DNA of 64,000 bases from Thalassotalea euphylliae (GCF_003390395.1 NZ_QUOV01000001.1:930001-994000); one strand, 5' to 3'; numbered from the stretch's first letter, positions 45,426 to 55,901 are shown. Notes: generated by a model not told the origin, from the letters alone. Made by a program: numbers and translations.

Positions 45426-45460
45426 AATGCCTTGCACATTGGCAGCTGCAAGGCATTTTT
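45426..45460. terminator. bidirectional rho-independent terminator
   Basis: Perfect 11-bp stem AATGCCTTGCA/TGCAAGGCATT (45426-45436, 45447-45457) with a 10-nt loop and T-run, between the phosphorylase gene (+) and the PepSY gene (-). It can serve both strands. Confidence 0.9.
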
Positions 45461-45966
45461 TAGTCCCTTCTGCGCCATTTTTTAACGTAAGGTAAGCAGA
45501 ACAGATACAAGCCAGTTAACCAGAGTAATAGCAACACAATGGCAACGGGCAGCATAAGCCATAAATTGGCTTGTTTTTGAAAGAAAGTACCGTCGTGTAA
45601 GCTTTCGATAAATTCTGAATTACGGTAAGCCACTTGCAGCACTTTACCTGTTTGGCTGTCGAGCTGAACTTCCCATGAACTTTTTGTTCGCACTTTAATA
45701 ACGCCTTTACTTGGGCGAATATCTAATCGATCTATGTCTTGCCAACTTGCAACGTTTGCCTGCTCAACCGTCTTGGTTTGTGCCAGTATGGAGGAAAAAT
45801 CAAGGCTAGGTATAGCGCTGATACCATGCTGCGTTGGCGGTTGTAAGACAGCAAACTCTTTTCTCACTAATAGTAGAGTTCCTGTCACAATGACCAGCAA
45901 TAAAGGTAGGGCAATTAACAGGCTAGCCCACTTGTGAATCGTACGGTTTAACTTGGCAAACTTCAT
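45460..45966 (-). CDS. PepSY-domain membrane protein
   Basis: 168 residues. One N-terminal helix (about 13-33, IHKWASLLIALPLLLVIVTGTLL), an extracytoplasmic PepSY region with ARPSK-like IRPSKGVIKVRTKSSWEVQLDSQTGKVLQ, and a C-terminal helix (LMLPVAIVLLLLWLTGLYLF) ending in basic VKKWRRRD. This is a short PepSY-TM form related to iron-uptake-associated proteins. It is convergent with the arsenosugar operon; a link to arsenic is not evident. Confidence 0.8.
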   Translation of the reverse strand: MKFAKLNRTIHKWASLLIALPLLLVIVTGTLLLVRKEFAVLQPPTQHGISAIPSLDFSSILAQTKTVEQANVASWQDIDRLDIRPSKGVIKVRTKSSWEVQLDSQTGKVLQVAYRNSEFIESLHDGTFFQKQANLWLMLPVAIVLLLLWLTGLYLFCLPYVKKWRRRD

Positions 45967-46074
45967 TTTAGTATTTCATTGTCAAATAACAGGGTAATTT
46001 TAGTTTGTGATAAGGCGACAACGCGAGGTTAACGGCGAAAGGACACAGCACAGAGCTTGAACTAAAATTAACTA

Positions 46075-46767
46075 ATGCTCATTCTAACGAATATTGCTGA
46101 GATAGCGCCAGTGAAACCATCTAGCTTAACCCGCCGTTCATCGTTTAAATCTTGGCTTGAACTTACGTTGTTATTCTTATTGTTACCATTGATCCTGTGG
46201 CAGTTAAATCATTTGATAACATACTGGGTACTGCCGATATTAACTGTGATTGGTGCCATTTGTTTGTGGTTATTGATCTCTGATGAGCGTTTTAAGCGCT
46301 TTCGACTCACTAATAAATTAGGATTTAACAAACGCATTGCGAACACACTTTGGCTGTTCTTTGGTGTGATGCTTGGCAGCACATTGGTTTTCGCACTAAT
46401 CGCGCCGGAATCTTTATTCAAACTACCGATTGAAGGGCCGAAAACGTGGTTGTTGTTACTCTTCCTCTACCCACTGTTTTCTGCGTTGCCGCAGGAAGTT
46501 ATCTTTCGTACCTTTCTCTTTCACCGTTATAAAACCATATTGCCGCGTAAGCGCCATCGAATTTGGCTAAGTTCTACGAGCTTTGGTTTTGCTCACATTA
46601 TTTATGGCAATTGGGTTGCTGTGCTCCTGTCTACCCTTGCAGGTTATTGTTTTAGCAAGACTTATGCGGTATCACGCTCAACCTTACTGGTTGCTTTAGA
46701 GCATAGTTTATGGGGCGTCTGGCTATTTACTCTTGGCTTGGGACACTTTTTCGAATTACAGGCCTGA
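46075..46767 (+). CDS. CPBP-family intramembrane protease homologue
   Basis: 230 residues with about seven membrane helices. The CPBP (Rce1/Abi) motifs are present but altered: PQEVIFRTFLF replaces the EExxxR motif (first Glu is Gln), followed by SFGFAHIIYGNW (FxxxH) and LVALEHSLWGVW. The family cleaves or processes membrane or prenylated proteins, but this member may be inactive or belong to a PQE subfamily. It sits upstream of the GAPDH gene with a 182-bp gap, so it is probably separately transcribed. Confidence 0.82.
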   Translation: MLILTNIAEIAPVKPSSLTRRSSFKSWLELTLLFLLLPLILWQLNHLITYWVLPILTVIGAICLWLLISDERFKRFRLTNKLGFNKRIANTLWLFFGVMLGSTLVFALIAPESLFKLPIEGPKTWLLLLFLYPLFSALPQEVIFRTFLFHRYKTILPRKRHRIWLSSTSFGFAHIIYGNWVAVLLSTLAGYCFSKTYAVSRSTLLVALEHSLWGVWLFTLGLGHFFELQA

Positions 46768-46949
46768 GAATCAGTACGATCCTAAAAACTTGAACCACGG
46801 AAAGTTAGATGAAGACAAGTTATAGGTTGCACTTGTTGTTTTAATATGTGAAAATTTGAATATATAAAATATCGTATGTTTCTTAGATTGAAAACTGAAC
46901 AGAGCATTAGCTAGAGAGCTGAATAGAGAACTTTATAGAGAGATTAGTC

Positions 46950-47957
46950 ATGGCAATTAAAGTAGGTATTAACGGCTTTGGCCGCATGGGTAGATTAGTG
47001 ATGCGTGCTGCATGGCAGTGGCCGGAACTTAGCTTCGTACAAATTAACGATCCTGCAGGTGATGCCGCAACCTTGGCGCACCTGATGAATTACGATTCTG
47101 TTCATGGTACTTGGCAGCATCAAGCAAGTGCTGAAGGCGATAAGATGATTATTGATGATCAGCAAATCGCTATTACGCATAACCTCGCGATTGCTGACAC
47201 TGATTGGTCAGGCTGCGATATTGTGATTGAAGCTTCGGGTAAAATGAAAACCAAAGAGAAGTTGCAAGCCTACTTAGATCAAGGGGTAAAGCGAGTTGTT
47301 GTGACGGCGCCCGTTAAAGAAGAGGGCGTACTCAATATTGTCATGGGTGTAAATGACAACTTATACAAGGTTGATGAGCACCCGATCGTGACTGCCGCTT
47401 CTTGCACCACCAACTGTTTAGCACCTGTGGTAAAAGTGCTGCAAGAAAACATTGGTATCAAACACGGTAGCATGACGACCATTCACGATATTACGAACAC
47501 CCAAACCATTTTAGATGCGCCACACAAAGACTTGCGCCGTGCTCGTGCTTGCGGGCAAAGCTTGATCCCGACAACAACAGGTTCGGCAACGGCAATTACT
47601 CATATTTTCCCTGAATTGAAAGGCCGCTTAAATGGCCATGCGGTGCGCGTGCCGCTGGCAAATGCTTCAATTACCGATTGTGCGTTTGAAATGGAGCGCT
47701 CGGTAACCGTTGAAGAAATTAATCAGTTAATGGCAAGTGCTGCCGAACAAGATCTCAATGGTATTTTAGGTTACGAAGAAAAACCTTTAGTGTCAGTTGA
47801 TTACAAAACTGATCCGCGTTCAAGTATCGTCGACGCATTATCAACTATGGTGGTGAACGACACCCATTTAAAAATGTACCTTTGGTACGATAATGAGTGG
47901 GGCTACGCTAACCGCACTGCTGAGCTAGCAAAGATGGTAGGTTTAAGTGTTAAATAA
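46950..47957 (+). CDS. ArsJ-associated glyceraldehyde-3-phosphate dehydrogenase
   Basis: 335 residues. NAD-binding [18 protein letters not shown] and the catalytic ASCTTNC (Cys about 152) with His in THDITNTQT region. It is shorter-branch GAPDH of the kind found next to ArsJ; it attaches arsenate to glyceraldehyde-3-phosphate giving 1-arseno-3-phosphoglycerate, the substrate of ArsJ. The close link to the next gene (11-bp overlap) and its position among arsenic genes support this over glycolytic GapA. The 5' region carries an AGAGAG-rich leader. Confidence 0.9.
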   Translation: MAIKVGINGFGRMGRLVMRAAWQWPELSFVQINDPAGDAATLAHLMNYDSVHGTWQHQASAEGDKMIIDDQQIAITHNLAIADTDWSGCDIVIEASGKMKTKEKLQAYLDQGVKRVVVTAPVKEEGVLNIVMGVNDNLYKVDEHPIVTAASCTTNCLAPVVKVLQENIGIKHGSMTTIHDITNTQTILDAPHKDLRRARACGQSLIPTTTGSATAITHIFPELKGRLNGHAVRVPLANASITDCAFEMERSVTVEEINQLMASAAEQDLNGILGYEEKPLVSVDYKTDPRSSIVDALSTMVVNDTHLKMYLWYDNEWGYANRTAELAKMVGLSVK

Positions 47958-49200
47958 ACTCCAAACGCTATCAAGTGAAGTAAAACAGTACTTAGTGATC
48001 ACCGCTAATTACTGGGCTTTCACGTTAACTGATGGCGCTTTGCGCATGCTGGTGGTGTTGTATTTCCACCAGCTAGGTTACTCGCCTTTAGCAATTGCCA
48101 TGCTCTTCTTGTTCTATGAGTTCTTTGGCGTGGTGACGAATCTTATTGGTGGCTGGCTAGGGGCACATATTGGCCTTAATCGCACGATGCAAATTGGCTT
48201 GGTGCTGCAAGTTGCTGCATTGGCGATGTTGGCGGTGCCAGATCAGTACTTAACGGTTGTGCTGGTGATGGCGGCGCAAGCACTTTCTGGTATTGCAAAA
48301 GATCTCAATAAAATGAGTGCGAAGAGCAGTATTAAAGCGCTTATTCCCAAAGATTCAGCGCAAAGCGAACAGCAGGGAGCATCGTTTGAAGGTAAATTGT
48401 TTAAATGGGTAGCCTTGCTGACTGGCTCAAAAAATACCTTAAAAGGTATTGGCTTTTTTCTCGGTGGCGCATTACTGACGCTGCTGGGGTTTCAATCTGC
48501 CATGCTGGCGATGGCCAGCGCCTTGTTTTTGGTGGTAATTGCCAGCCAGCTGTTATTGAAAAAAGATTTGGGTAAAGCAAAAAATAAACCTAAGTTTAAT
48601 GATATCTTCTCTAAGTCTGCATCACTAAACTATTTATCAGCGGCACGGCTTTGCTTATTTGCTGCTCGCGATGTTTGGTTTGTGGTCGCAATACCTGTCT
48701 TTTTCGTCAGTGAATTGGCTTGGCAACACCACCATGTGGGGTTGTTTATGGCGCTTTGGGTGATTGGTTATGGCATAGTACAAGCGTTATCACCAAAGCT
48801 AGTGAACCTCTCAACTAAACCTGTGCACACTGTTGCAAGTCAGTGGGGCGGCATACTGACTCTGTCTGTTATCGCGCTAATGTTTGCCTTAAATAGTGAG
48901 CTATCAGCAACTTGGGTGTTGGTGATCGGTTTGTTACTCTTTGGCGCCGTATTTGCGATAAATTCTGCCGTGCATAGCTATGCGATTGTAGCGTTAGCGA
49001 AAGAGGATGGTGTTTCCATTGATGTGGGTTTTTACTACATGGCGAATGCTATGGGGCGATTACTTGGCACGATATTTTCGGGATTGATGTATCAACAATA
49101 TGGTTTAATGGCGTGTTTGGTTGCCTCAAGTTTACTGGCGGGACTGGCTGCTTTATTAGTAACACAAGTTAAAGTGACGGATGGGGCAGTTACAGCTTAG
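47947..49200 (+). CDS. arsJ: ArsJ organoarsenical (1-arseno-3-phosphoglycerate) efflux MFS permease
   Basis: 417 residues with 12 predicted membrane helices. N-terminal [39 protein letters not shown] and [17 protein letters not shown] are characteristic of ArsJ. With the preceding GAPDH it detoxifies arsenate: the product is exported and breaks down to phosphoglycerate and arsenate outside. The GTG start overlaps the GAPDH stop by 11 bp. It provides arsenate resistance without ArsC, which is absent here. Confidence 0.93.
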   Translation: MLNKLQTLSSEVKQYLVITANYWAFTLTDGALRMLVVLYFHQLGYSPLAIAMLFLFYEFFGVVTNLIGGWLGAHIGLNRTMQIGLVLQVAALAMLAVPDQYLTVVLVMAAQALSGIAKDLNKMSAKSSIKALIPKDSAQSEQQGASFEGKLFKWVALLTGSKNTLKGIGFFLGGALLTLLGFQSAMLAMASALFLVVIASQLLLKKDLGKAKNKPKFNDIFSKSASLNYLSAARLCLFAARDVWFVVAIPVFFVSELAWQHHHVGLFMALWVIGYGIVQALSPKLVNLSTKPVHTVASQWGGILTLSVIALMFALNSELSATWVLVIGLLLFGAVFAINSAVHSYAIVALAKEDGVSIDVGFYYMANAMGRLLGTIFSGLMYQQYGLMACLVASSLLAGLAALLVTQVKVTDGAVTA

Positions 49201-49269
49201 TTTCAAAAGAAAGCGTCAAAAACAAAGCACATATTTAAACAATTTACATAGACCGGAGTCACTATCACT

Positions 49270-49698
49270 ATGAGCACTAACGCGAATGACGAACGCAATA
49301 ACAATCGCACAATTTGTCATGCGTCGATTGGCACGAATGACCTGGTCAAAGCCAAAGCATTTTATCAGCCTGTATTGGCGACATTGGATATTGACTTAGT
49401 TAGTGAATACGAACACGCACTTGCTTTTGGTAAAGGTTATCCAGAGTTTTGGGTGCAAATTCCATTTGATAAACAGCCAATGAGCACCGGCAATGGTGTT
49501 CATTTTGGCTTTGTTGCTAAGTCTCATCAGCAAGTTGAAAGCTTCTACCAACAAGCTTTAGCGTTGGGCGCTAAGTGCAATGGTAAACCTGGTCCACGCC
49601 CTGACTATGGAGAACCTTATTATGGCTGTTTTGTGATTGACCCTGAGGGTAATAAAGTCGAAGCTAGCTTTTGGGATTTTAATTACTCATCAAGTTAA
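49270..49698 (+). CDS. VOC-family (glyoxalase-like) protein
   Basis: 142 residues, one vicinal-oxygen-chelate module pair: HASIGTNDLVKAKAFYQPVLATLDIDLV, EFWVQIPFDKQPMSTGNGVHFGF and CFVIDPEGNKVEASFW. Likely metal ligands are H at about 19, H at about 79 and E at about 133. It lies 69 bp after arsJ. The paired cysteines of the C-As lyase ArsI are not seen, so ArsI is unlikely; the role may be unrelated to arsenic. Confidence 0.8.
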   Translation: MSTNANDERNNNRTICHASIGTNDLVKAKAFYQPVLATLDIDLVSEYEHALAFGKGYPEFWVQIPFDKQPMSTGNGVHFGFVAKSHQQVESFYQQALALGAKCNGKPGPRPDYGEPYYGCFVIDPEGNKVEASFWDFNYSSS

Positions 49699-49862
49699 CT
49701 AGGGTGTTTGTAACTCGCTGTTTTATTTTGTGATATCTAAATTTTGGGGCGTTGAATACTGTGTGATTTGTGCTTTGATTTATGCTTTGATTGGCGATTG
49801 TTTGTCGTTATACTGCGGTTAGCGTTTATTTTAAACGTGTACCAAAGATGCATCTGCAGTAA

Positions 49863-49893
49863 AGAACTAAAGCATAGAACTAAAGCATAGAAC
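49863..49893. repeat. 13-bp tandem repeat
   Basis: AGAACTAAAGCAT occurs twice back to back (49863-49875, 49876-49888) with a third partial AGAAC, just upstream of the first GGDEF gene. Could be a slippage product. Confidence 0.75.
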
Positions 49894-49917
49894 AACACCA
49901 ATAGGCGCCACAGGTAA

Positions 49918-51966
49918 GTGCAAAAAAATTATTTATTCCACTTCTATAACCAACACTTCAACAGTTGGCTGGCGATTAGAAAAAAGCCGTTTTCATCTTT
50001 CGCTAAAATATACTCAAATTGGTTAAGCATATTGGCCATTGCTACTGGGTTGGCACTGGCATCTCTATCAACATCAAGCTTTGCGTTAACACTAAGTCTT
50101 GCGTTTGCGCCGTGGAATACACAAAGCGCAGATGCGTTTGAGCAAGTATCAAACGCCAATATCTCGTTACTTGAACAACTTGCGCCAATTAGGCGTCTGT
50201 CTGATACCGAGCAAGCAAAAGCGGTACATCAACTGCAGCTTTTAAAGCCCTCGCTAACCCAATACCCATTAAATGAGCAGCTAGAGTATTACCACGTGCT
50301 TGCTGAGGTCTACTCGCTGCAAGGGCAGCACCGACTTGCCCGAGCAACAGCTGAGCAAGGCTTAATTTTAGCATCGAGCTTAATCTCACCGCGCATTATT
50401 ATCGCCCAGCTAGCTTATGATCTGGGCTATGCGCTTGAAACGTTGGGGAAGCCAGAGCAAGCGATGGAGCAATATTTAGCGGGCTTGGAAGTTGCGGAAT
50501 CATTGGATGATCAAAAAGAAATAGCAAAGGGCTTGATCAATATCGGCGCTATCTATTACCAAACCGACAAACTCTCAGAAGCTATTATTGCTATAAACGA
50601 TGCCGCCACGATTGCTGAACGCCTGTCGGATTTAGAGCTCAAAGGCTTGGTCTATAGTGAGCTGGGCATTTTGTACGACAACTTAAAAAAAGGCGAACAA
50701 TCTCGCGAGTATTATCAATCTTCCTACCGCTACTACATGCAAGCAGAAAAACCGTTACTTGCTATCAACAACTTGCGCAATATCGCGGTTAGTTATTCTA
50801 GAGATGGTGATACAGACCAAGCAATAAAAACCTACCTGCGTTTACTCAACGAATTGGCACCACTCAACAACACAGAGATGTTATTTAGTGGTCATGTTGG
50901 CTTAGCAAATATTTATGTTAATAAGGAAATTAAGCAGTATGACCTCGCACTAGAGCATTTAGCCATTACGGAGTTATTGCTGGCTGATGTTGAGCATCAC
51001 TATTTACCATTTCAGTTTCTTATCAATAAGTCGAACATTCTCAAGGAAATGGGGCAGTACGAGCAGGCATTAAGCACCATTGATGAAGCGTTTAAGCTGT
51101 TTTACAGTGACAATATAAACGCTGCGCCAATGGATGAGGCTGCACTGTTAGTACTTCGTTCAGAAACATACCGTTTAATGGGCGAATTTCAAAAAGCCTA
51201 CAACACCTACCATCGAGTGTATGAACTTAATATGGCACACCTTGAGAGCAGTACCGCACAAGCGGAAGCTGAATTGCGCTTGCAGTATGAAAGCCAGCGT
51301 GTCGATATAGAGAAAAGCTTGCTTGAAAGCCGCCATCGACTTGAATCACTAGCGTTGGAAGACGTGAAAGAAACAGCGTATTACAAGCAGCTTTACATTT
51401 ATGTCGCGGCACTATTAGCAATTGTTTTTGCGATTTTGCTTAACAACTTAATGAAAGGGCAGAAGCAATTAGTGAATGCATCGCGCACCGATGTATTAAC
51501 TAAAGTGCTGAACAGAAGTCGGTTTATTGAGTTAGCGCTAAAAGGTTTGAAACGCGCAAAGAAACGACGTGAACCTGTCGCCTTCATGCTGATCGATTGT
51601 GACTTTTTTAAAACCATTAATGCGCAATATGGTCACCGAGTTGGCGATGAAGCATTGATACTGATTGGCCAAATAGGGCAAACCGTATTTGAACGCCCCA
51701 ATATTTTTGCCCGCTACGGTGGCGAAGAGTTTGTTGTTTTGCTGCCTGGTGTCAACTTAACCGCAGCTAAAGAGCTAGCTGAAAGGTTTCGCCAAGCGGT
51801 TGTTGATGCGAATCCAAAGCTCAGTGTGGAGACTGAGTTAACCGTTAGTATTGGGGTCTCAACCACCGAAGCTGTGAACTCATACAAACTGCGTGATTTA
51901 TTTGATTATGTTGATAATTCGCTGCACCACACTAAGCATCAAGGTCGGGAGCGGATATGCAGTTAA
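49918..51966 (+). CDS. TPR-GGDEF diguanylate cyclase
   Basis: 682 residues from GTG 49918 (AGG just upstream). A hydrophobic N-terminal segment (about 30-65) is followed by many TPR-like repeats in the periplasm (about 85-440; EQAMEQYLAGLEVAESL, EAIIAINDAATIAERL), a membrane helix (about 490-512) and a cytoplasmic GGDEF domain. The GGDEF domain is intact: DVLTKVLNRSRF, DCDFFKTINAQYGH, ARYGGEEFVVLLPG and SIGVST. The I-site position reads RPNI instead of RxxD, so product inhibition is probably lost. It should synthesise c-di-GMP in response to a periplasmic cue. It overlaps the next gene by 10 bp. Confidence 0.88.
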   Translation: MQKNYLFHFYNQHFNSWLAIRKKPFSSFAKIYSNWLSILAIATGLALASLSTSSFALTLSLAFAPWNTQSADAFEQVSNANISLLEQLAPIRRLSDTEQAKAVHQLQLLKPSLTQYPLNEQLEYYHVLAEVYSLQGQHRLARATAEQGLILASSLISPRIIIAQLAYDLGYALETLGKPEQAMEQYLAGLEVAESLDDQKEIAKGLINIGAIYYQTDKLSEAIIAINDAATIAERLSDLELKGLVYSELGILYDNLKKGEQSREYYQSSYRYYMQAEKPLLAINNLRNIAVSYSRDGDTDQAIKTYLRLLNELAPLNNTEMLFSGHVGLANIYVNKEIKQYDLALEHLAITELLLADVEHHYLPFQFLINKSNILKEMGQYEQALSTIDEAFKLFYSDNINAAPMDEAALLVLRSETYRLMGEFQKAYNTYHRVYELNMAHLESSTAQAEAELRLQYESQRVDIEKSLLESRHRLESLALEDVKETAYYKQLYIYVAALLAIVFAILLNNLMKGQKQLVNASRTDVLTKVLNRSRFIELALKGLKRAKKRREPVAFMLIDCDFFKTINAQYGHRVGDEALILIGQIGQTVFERPNIFARYGGEEFVVLLPGVNLTAAKELAERFRQAVVDANPKLSVETELTVSIGVSTTEAVNSYKLRDLFDYVDNSLHHTKHQGRERICS

Positions 51967-53270
51967 TGCGCAGGCGGCTTCTTGGCTTTATACAAGGCAC
52001 CAATGTCTTTTGGCGTTTTGTAATTTGGGCGTTCGCGTTAGCAGCTAAAGCCTTATCGAAAATGATTAAGCACGCCAGTTTGCTAAGTATGCCGTTAGCA
52101 TTGACGCTTTTCGTTACGCCCATTTATTCCGTTGTCGCGTATGCTTTGCCAATTCCGCAAGAACAGGTGCTGGAAATGCCGGTTTCTGAACAAATATTGT
52201 CTTTAGTAGGTGCAGTTGAAGCAAAGCGCGTTGAAAATTCAGCTGAATTTAACTTACAGGCCGCAAACATTACCGCAAATAACGACGCTGAACGCTTGCT
52301 ACTTCATTATTGCCGTGGGTTAGTGGCACTCCAAAATAAACAGTTTGATAACAGTGTTGACGCGCTAGAAAAAGCTAATAACTTGCTGGCAAAGTTACCT
52401 GAACAATTACAAGCTAGCGCACCATTTTATCACTATTATCAAGCATTATCTGATGCCTATGTTGGCTTGGGGAACTATCAGCAGGGTTATCATTATCGCC
52501 GTACCTATCTCATTAAATTTGCGGAAGAATTTGAACACACTGAGCAGTTACAGTTAGCGCAACTGGAAGAGCGATATCAAATTAAGCAGCGTGAACAGGT
52601 CAATTTGTTGCTCGCTGAGCAAAGTAAGCTAAAGCAAGCGGAAGTGGCGCGCATAGAACTTAAAAAACAAGAACAAGAACGTTACGCCATTATCCTAGTG
52701 TGCATTTGTATTGTTTTCTTGTTGATGATTTTTCGTCAATTGCAAATTCGCAAGAAACTAAAATGGCTTGCCAAAACAGACACCTTAACAGGCCTTAGTA
52801 ATCGCGATCATTTATTCAAAGTTGCTCATCAACTGATTGAGCGAGCGCATAATAATCAGCAAGCGTTGAGTGCACTTGTGATTGATGTTGATCAACTTAA
52901 ACGCATCAATAATGAGTTTGGCTATGGCGTCGGCGATGCTGTGCTTCAAGAAGTGGCTCGCTTGGGTCAAGAAGTGATGCGATCGCGTGACATTTTTGCT
53001 CATCTTGAGGCAGAAGAGTTTATTGCTGTGCTGCCTGAGGCCGATAATGTTTCGGCGCAAGCAATTGCCAATAATTTTGCTGCCAAAATATCAGCTAAGC
53101 CTTTACTTGTTGCCAATCATTCTATTGAGATTACGGTGTCGATTGGTATTGCCAGCTTGACCGAGCAAATTCGAGATGTGGATGCGTTAATAAAATCAGC
53201 AGACGATGCCATGTACCTTGCTAAGCGCTCTGGTAATGGTCAAGTGGCGAGTTTTAATCCAACTGAATAG
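51957..53270 (+). CDS. degenerate GGDEF protein with intact I-site
   Basis: 437 residues from ATG 51957 (GGGAG seven bases upstream), overlapping the upstream stop. An N-terminal hydrophobic segment, TPR-like and coiled-coil regions (about 80-235), a membrane helix (about 243-260), then a GGDEF-type domain: DTLTGLSNRDHL and DVDQLKRINNEFGYGVGD. The catalytic motif reads LEAEEF instead of GGEEF, so cyclase activity is likely lost, while the I-site RSRD (RxxD) is retained at the proper spacing. It may bind c-di-GMP as an effector, possibly partnering the upstream cyclase, from which it arose by duplication. Confidence 0.85.
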   Translation: MQLMRRRLLGFIQGTNVFWRFVIWAFALAAKALSKMIKHASLLSMPLALTLFVTPIYSVVAYALPIPQEQVLEMPVSEQILSLVGAVEAKRVENSAEFNLQAANITANNDAERLLLHYCRGLVALQNKQFDNSVDALEKANNLLAKLPEQLQASAPFYHYYQALSDAYVGLGNYQQGYHYRRTYLIKFAEEFEHTEQLQLAQLEERYQIKQREQVNLLLAEQSKLKQAEVARIELKKQEQERYAIILVCICIVFLLMIFRQLQIRKKLKWLAKTDTLTGLSNRDHLFKVAHQLIERAHNNQQALSALVIDVDQLKRINNEFGYGVGDAVLQEVARLGQEVMRSRDIFAHLEAEEFIAVLPEADNVSAQAIANNFAAKISAKPLLVANHSIEITVSIGIASLTEQIRDVDALIKSADDAMYLAKRSGNGQVASFNPTE

Positions 53271-53492
53271 ATAAATGCACTATAATTCCTAATTAGCCAA
53301 CTTTTCACACGCGAAACAGTTTTTTCTATGTTGAGAATCCGCTAAGCTAGCAAACATCATCATTTGGATCGTTTGATCCGCGAAATGACAACAATAAAAA
53401 TTGCACACTAGGTTAAATGATGACCCTCGCCAACACTTCTTTGTAGGTCGATATTTAGCCCGTACAATCGTCTGTAGTTAGGAAAAAAATTC

Positions 53493-55796
53493 ATGTCTGA
53501 CACGCTCGAATATAGCCTTGAAGGGATCGAACAAGTCCCGCTTCGCAAATTTACTGAGGAAGCGTACCTCAACTATTCCATGTATGTCATTATGGATCGC
53601 GCCTTACCGCATATTGGCGATGGTTTAAAGCCAGTGCAACGCCGAATTGTTTATGCGATGTCAGAGCTTGGCTTATCAGCCGTAGCAAAATATAAAAAGT
53701 CAGCTCGTACCGTTGGTGACGTACTGGGTAAATTCCACCCGCATGGTGATTCTGCTTGTTACGAAGCCATGGTACTCATGGCACAGCCATTTTCTTATCG
53801 TTATCCGCTCGTTGATGGTCAAGGTAACTGGGGGGCGCCAGACGATCCTAAATCATTCGCGGCGATGCGTTACACCGAAGCTCGCTTGTCTAAGTTCAGT
53901 GAAGTGTTACTGTCAGAGCTTGGGCAAGGTACCGTTGACTGGGTACCTAATTTTGATGGCACCATGAAGGAGCCGAAAACGTTACCAGCTCGTCTGCCAC
54001 ATATCTTATTGAACGGTATTACGGGTATCGCGGTTGGTATGGCAACGGATATTCCACCGCACAACGTGCGTGAAATTGCCAATGCTTGTGTGCATTTAAT
54101 CGAGCAGCCAAAAAGCGAATTAGCTGACGTACTAGAACATGTGCAAGGGCCTGATTATCCAACAGATGCGGAAATTATTACGCCAAAAGCGGATATTGAG
54201 AAGCTCTACCAAACGGGCCGTGGCAGCATCAAAATGCGGGCAGTTTATGAAGTAGAGCACGGTGAAATAGTGATTACCTCATTGCCGCATCAAGCCTCTG
54301 GCGCGAAAGTGTTAGAGCAGATTGCTAGTCAAATGCAGGCGAAAAAGCTGCCAATGGTGGTAGATTTACGTGATGAGTCAGATCATGAGAATCCGATCCG
54401 CTTAGTGGTTGTGCCACGCTCGAATCGCGTTGATACCGAACAGTTGATGCAACACTTGTTTGCCACTACAGATCTTGAGAAAAACTACCGTGTAAACCTG
54501 AATATGATTGGCTTGGATGGCAAGCCAGCAGTGAAAAACTTGCGCGACATTTTGGCTGAATGGTTAGAGTTTCGCCGTGAAACGACACGTAAACGTTTGC
54601 AGTACCGCTTAGACAAAGTGTTAGCGCGATTACACATTCTTGATGGTTTACTGGTTGCTTACCTTAACATCGATGAAGTAATTGAAATCATCCGCAATTA
54701 CGACGAACCAAAGCAAGAGTTGATGTCGCGCTTTAATCTGTCGGAAATTCAAGCCAATGCCATATTAGAAATTAAACTTCGTCAGTTAGCTAAACTTGAA
54801 GAAATTAAAATTCGTGCCGAGCAAGATGAGTTAAACAAAGAGCGTGAAAAGCTAGAAAAAACGCTTGGCTCAAAGGCACGCATGAATACCTTATTGAAAA
54901 AAGAAATTCTTGCTGCCGCAGAGCTTTATGGTGATGAACGTCGCTCACAAATCGTAGAACGTGGCGAAGCCAAAGCCTTGTCTGAAAAAGACCTAGTGCC
55001 GAGCGAGCCTGTTACTGTTGTGGTTTCAGAAAAAGGCTGGGCGCGTTGCGCGAAAGGGCATGATATTGAACCAGCACAAATGAGTTATAAAGCGGGGGAT
55101 AGCTACTTATGCTCGGCGAAAGGGCGCAGTAATCGTCCAGTCGTCTTTATTGATACCACAGGGCGAGCTTATGCAACCGATGCGCATGGCTTGCCAACGG
55201 CGCGTAGCCAAGGTGAACCGCTAACTGGGCGTTTTAATATCTCGGCAGGTGAAAATTTTACGCAAACCTTGATGGCCGATGATGACAGCCAATACTTACT
55301 GAGTTCTGATGCGGGGTATGGCTTTGTCGGTGCGTTTGGCGATATGGTCAGCCGCAATAAAAATGGTAAAGCGCTACTTAGCTTGCCAGCCAATGCAAAA
55401 GTGTTAACCCCATTGCCTATCTCCAATTTAGAGGAAAACTTGTGCTTAGCCATCACCAGCGAAGGCCGGATGTTGGTGTTCCCAGTAAAAGACTTACCAG
55501 TGCTGAGCAAAGGTAAGGGTAATAAAATCATTAACATTGCCTCGGCAAGAGCAAAAGCACGAGAAGAGTTTGTGACCTTAATGGCGGTTATTTTACCGAG
55601 TGATTCGGTAACTTTGCATGCGGGTCGTCGTAAACTAACGTTAAAAGCAACAGATATTGAGCATTACCGAGGTGAACGAGGTCGTCGCGGCAACAAGCTA
55701 CCACGAGGTCTACAGCGTGTTGATCGCATTGAAGTGGAAACCTCGGTGACTGAAGTGCTTGCCGACGAAGAGCAAACGCCAAGCGAAGAAAGCTAG
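53493..55796 (+). CDS. parC: DNA topoisomerase IV subunit A
   Basis: 767 residues. The GyrA/ParC N-terminal fold shows [32 protein letters not shown], the quinolone-resistance region [13 protein letters not shown] with the sensitive-type Ser and Glu, and the catalytic tyrosine in [12 protein letters not shown] long coiled coil (about 365-460) and the C-terminal beta-pinwheel follow. It decatenates sister chromosomes with ParE, which is not encoded next to it. Starts after AGGA. An inverted repeat GGATC/GATCC (53366-53379) lies upstream. Confidence 0.98.
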   Translation: MSDTLEYSLEGIEQVPLRKFTEEAYLNYSMYVIMDRALPHIGDGLKPVQRRIVYAMSELGLSAVAKYKKSARTVGDVLGKFHPHGDSACYEAMVLMAQPFSYRYPLVDGQGNWGAPDDPKSFAAMRYTEARLSKFSEVLLSELGQGTVDWVPNFDGTMKEPKTLPARLPHILLNGITGIAVGMATDIPPHNVREIANACVHLIEQPKSELADVLEHVQGPDYPTDAEIITPKADIEKLYQTGRGSIKMRAVYEVEHGEIVITSLPHQASGAKVLEQIASQMQAKKLPMVVDLRDESDHENPIRLVVVPRSNRVDTEQLMQHLFATTDLEKNYRVNLNMIGLDGKPAVKNLRDILAEWLEFRRETTRKRLQYRLDKVLARLHILDGLLVAYLNIDEVIEIIRNYDEPKQELMSRFNLSEIQANAILEIKLRQLAKLEEIKIRAEQDELNKEREKLEKTLGSKARMNTLLKKEILAAAELYGDERRSQIVERGEAKALSEKDLVPSEPVTVVVSEKGWARCAKGHDIEPAQMSYKAGDSYLCSAKGRSNRPVVFIDTTGRAYATDAHGLPTARSQGEPLTGRFNISAGENFTQTLMADDDSQYLLSSDAGYGFVGAFGDMVSRNKNGKALLSLPANAKVLTPLPISNLEENLCLAITSEGRMLVFPVKDLPVLSKGKGNKIINIASARAKAREEFVTLMAVILPSDSVTLHAGRRKLTLKATDIEHYRGERGRRGNKLPRGLQRVDRIEVETSVTEVLADEEQTPSEES

Positions 55797-55901
55797 TTGA
55801 TAAATATTGCATTAATCGCGTTGCTAGCACTCGACTAAGCTGAATACGTATGCAGTTAATTGCCGAGTATCAGAAAAGGCAGTTAGGATAACAGTACAAT
55901 G

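Noticed and set aside
46950..47957. GAPDH as the glycolytic enzyme
   Set aside because: The 11-bp overlap with arsJ and the arsenic-gene setting fit the ArsJ-associated form better.
49270..49698. VOC protein as the C-As lyase ArsI
   Set aside because: The vicinal cysteine pair expected for trivalent organoarsenical binding is missing.
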